From Nitrospinota bacterium (GTDB lineage: Bacteria > Nitrospinota > Nitrospinia > UBA9942), in NCBI GenBank assembly GCA_016200365.1, contig JACQEW010000328.1:1-6494 (forward strand): a DNA stretch of 6,494 nucleotides, in the 5' to 3' direction. The notes beneath the pieces were generated by a model that was not told the origin of the DNA, did not search any database, and worked only from the letters and a program-made list of their open reading frames with translations. Of this stretch, positions 6,451 through 6,494 are shown one piece after another. Made by a program: the position numbers and the translations under genes. The first letter of the stretch is position 1; every line of letters begins with the position of its first letter.

Positions 6451-6494
6451 TAAAGAATATATTTCTGGTGCACTGGTGACTGGTGCTCTGGTGC
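6435..6494. repeat. CACCAG/CTGGTG inverted-repeat element 2, cut by window edge
   Basis: GTCACCAGTGCACCAG at 6435-6450 pairs perfectly (16 bp) with CTGGTGCACTGGTGAC at 6465-6480 around a 14-base AT-rich loop. More CTGGTG units continue to the edge, and 6472-6493 is identical to 5536-5557. The hairpin ends 9 bases before the HDOD start codon on the mRNA. No other gene is seen between this start and the edge. Confidence 0.85.

Noticed and set aside
6426..6473. N-terminal extension of the HDOD protein to an in-frame ATG at 6473
   Set aside because: The 16 added residues come wholly from the CACCAG hairpin, and the HDOD family alignment begins after the ATG at 6425.
5489..6494. CACCAG repeats as a CRISPR array
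   Set aside because: Units are 7-8 bases long with 1-2 base spacers and occur in inverted arms; no repeat-spacer pattern and no cas gene.

Overview
All three genes lie on the minus strand and read from the right edge to the left: an HDOD-domain protein (5574-6425), a soluble hybrid sensor histidine kinase (3219-5477), and a very large AsmA-family envelope protein whose start is at 2982 and whose 3' end lies beyond the left edge. No credible plus-strand gene, tRNA, rRNA or CRISPR array was seen.

The window looks chromosomal and bacterial, from an uncultured-type, diderm (Gram-negative envelope) lineage. The AsmA family and the GAF/HisKA/REC and HDOD signalling families are common in Deltaproteobacteria, Nitrospirota and related phyla. 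The exact phylum cannot be fixed from this sequence; that placement is inference.

Region by region: 6426-6494 is a hairpin made of CACCAG/CTGGTG units just upstream of the HDOD start. The HDOD gene follows. The 96-bp gap 5478-5573 is almost wholly filled by a second copy of the CACCAG element, and both copies continue into an identical 31-bp stretch that includes each gene's start codon. The kinase has GAF, HisKA, HATPase and receiver domains and then a second HisKA-like domain with no ATPase behind it. Its linker between ATPase and receiver is encoded by an inverted array of GGACGAR heptamers. Its stop codon lies in a REP-like palindrome. The 236-bp gap 2983-3218 holds a nested inverted repeat built from AATTGGA-type and ACGCAGA-type heptamers. 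The AsmA gene carries several further short palindromes and heptamer arrays, all translated in frame.

How the genes may work together: HDOD proteins and REC-containing kinases often act in the same signalling networks. The pair could sense a cytoplasmic cue (GAF) and relay it by phosphotransfer. Whether the AsmA-like protein is under their control is not shown by the sequence.

The most unusual aspect is the density of 7-bp-period repeats and small palindromes. They occupy both intergenic gaps, set the 5' leaders of two genes, form a protein linker, and encode short peptides inside AsmA.
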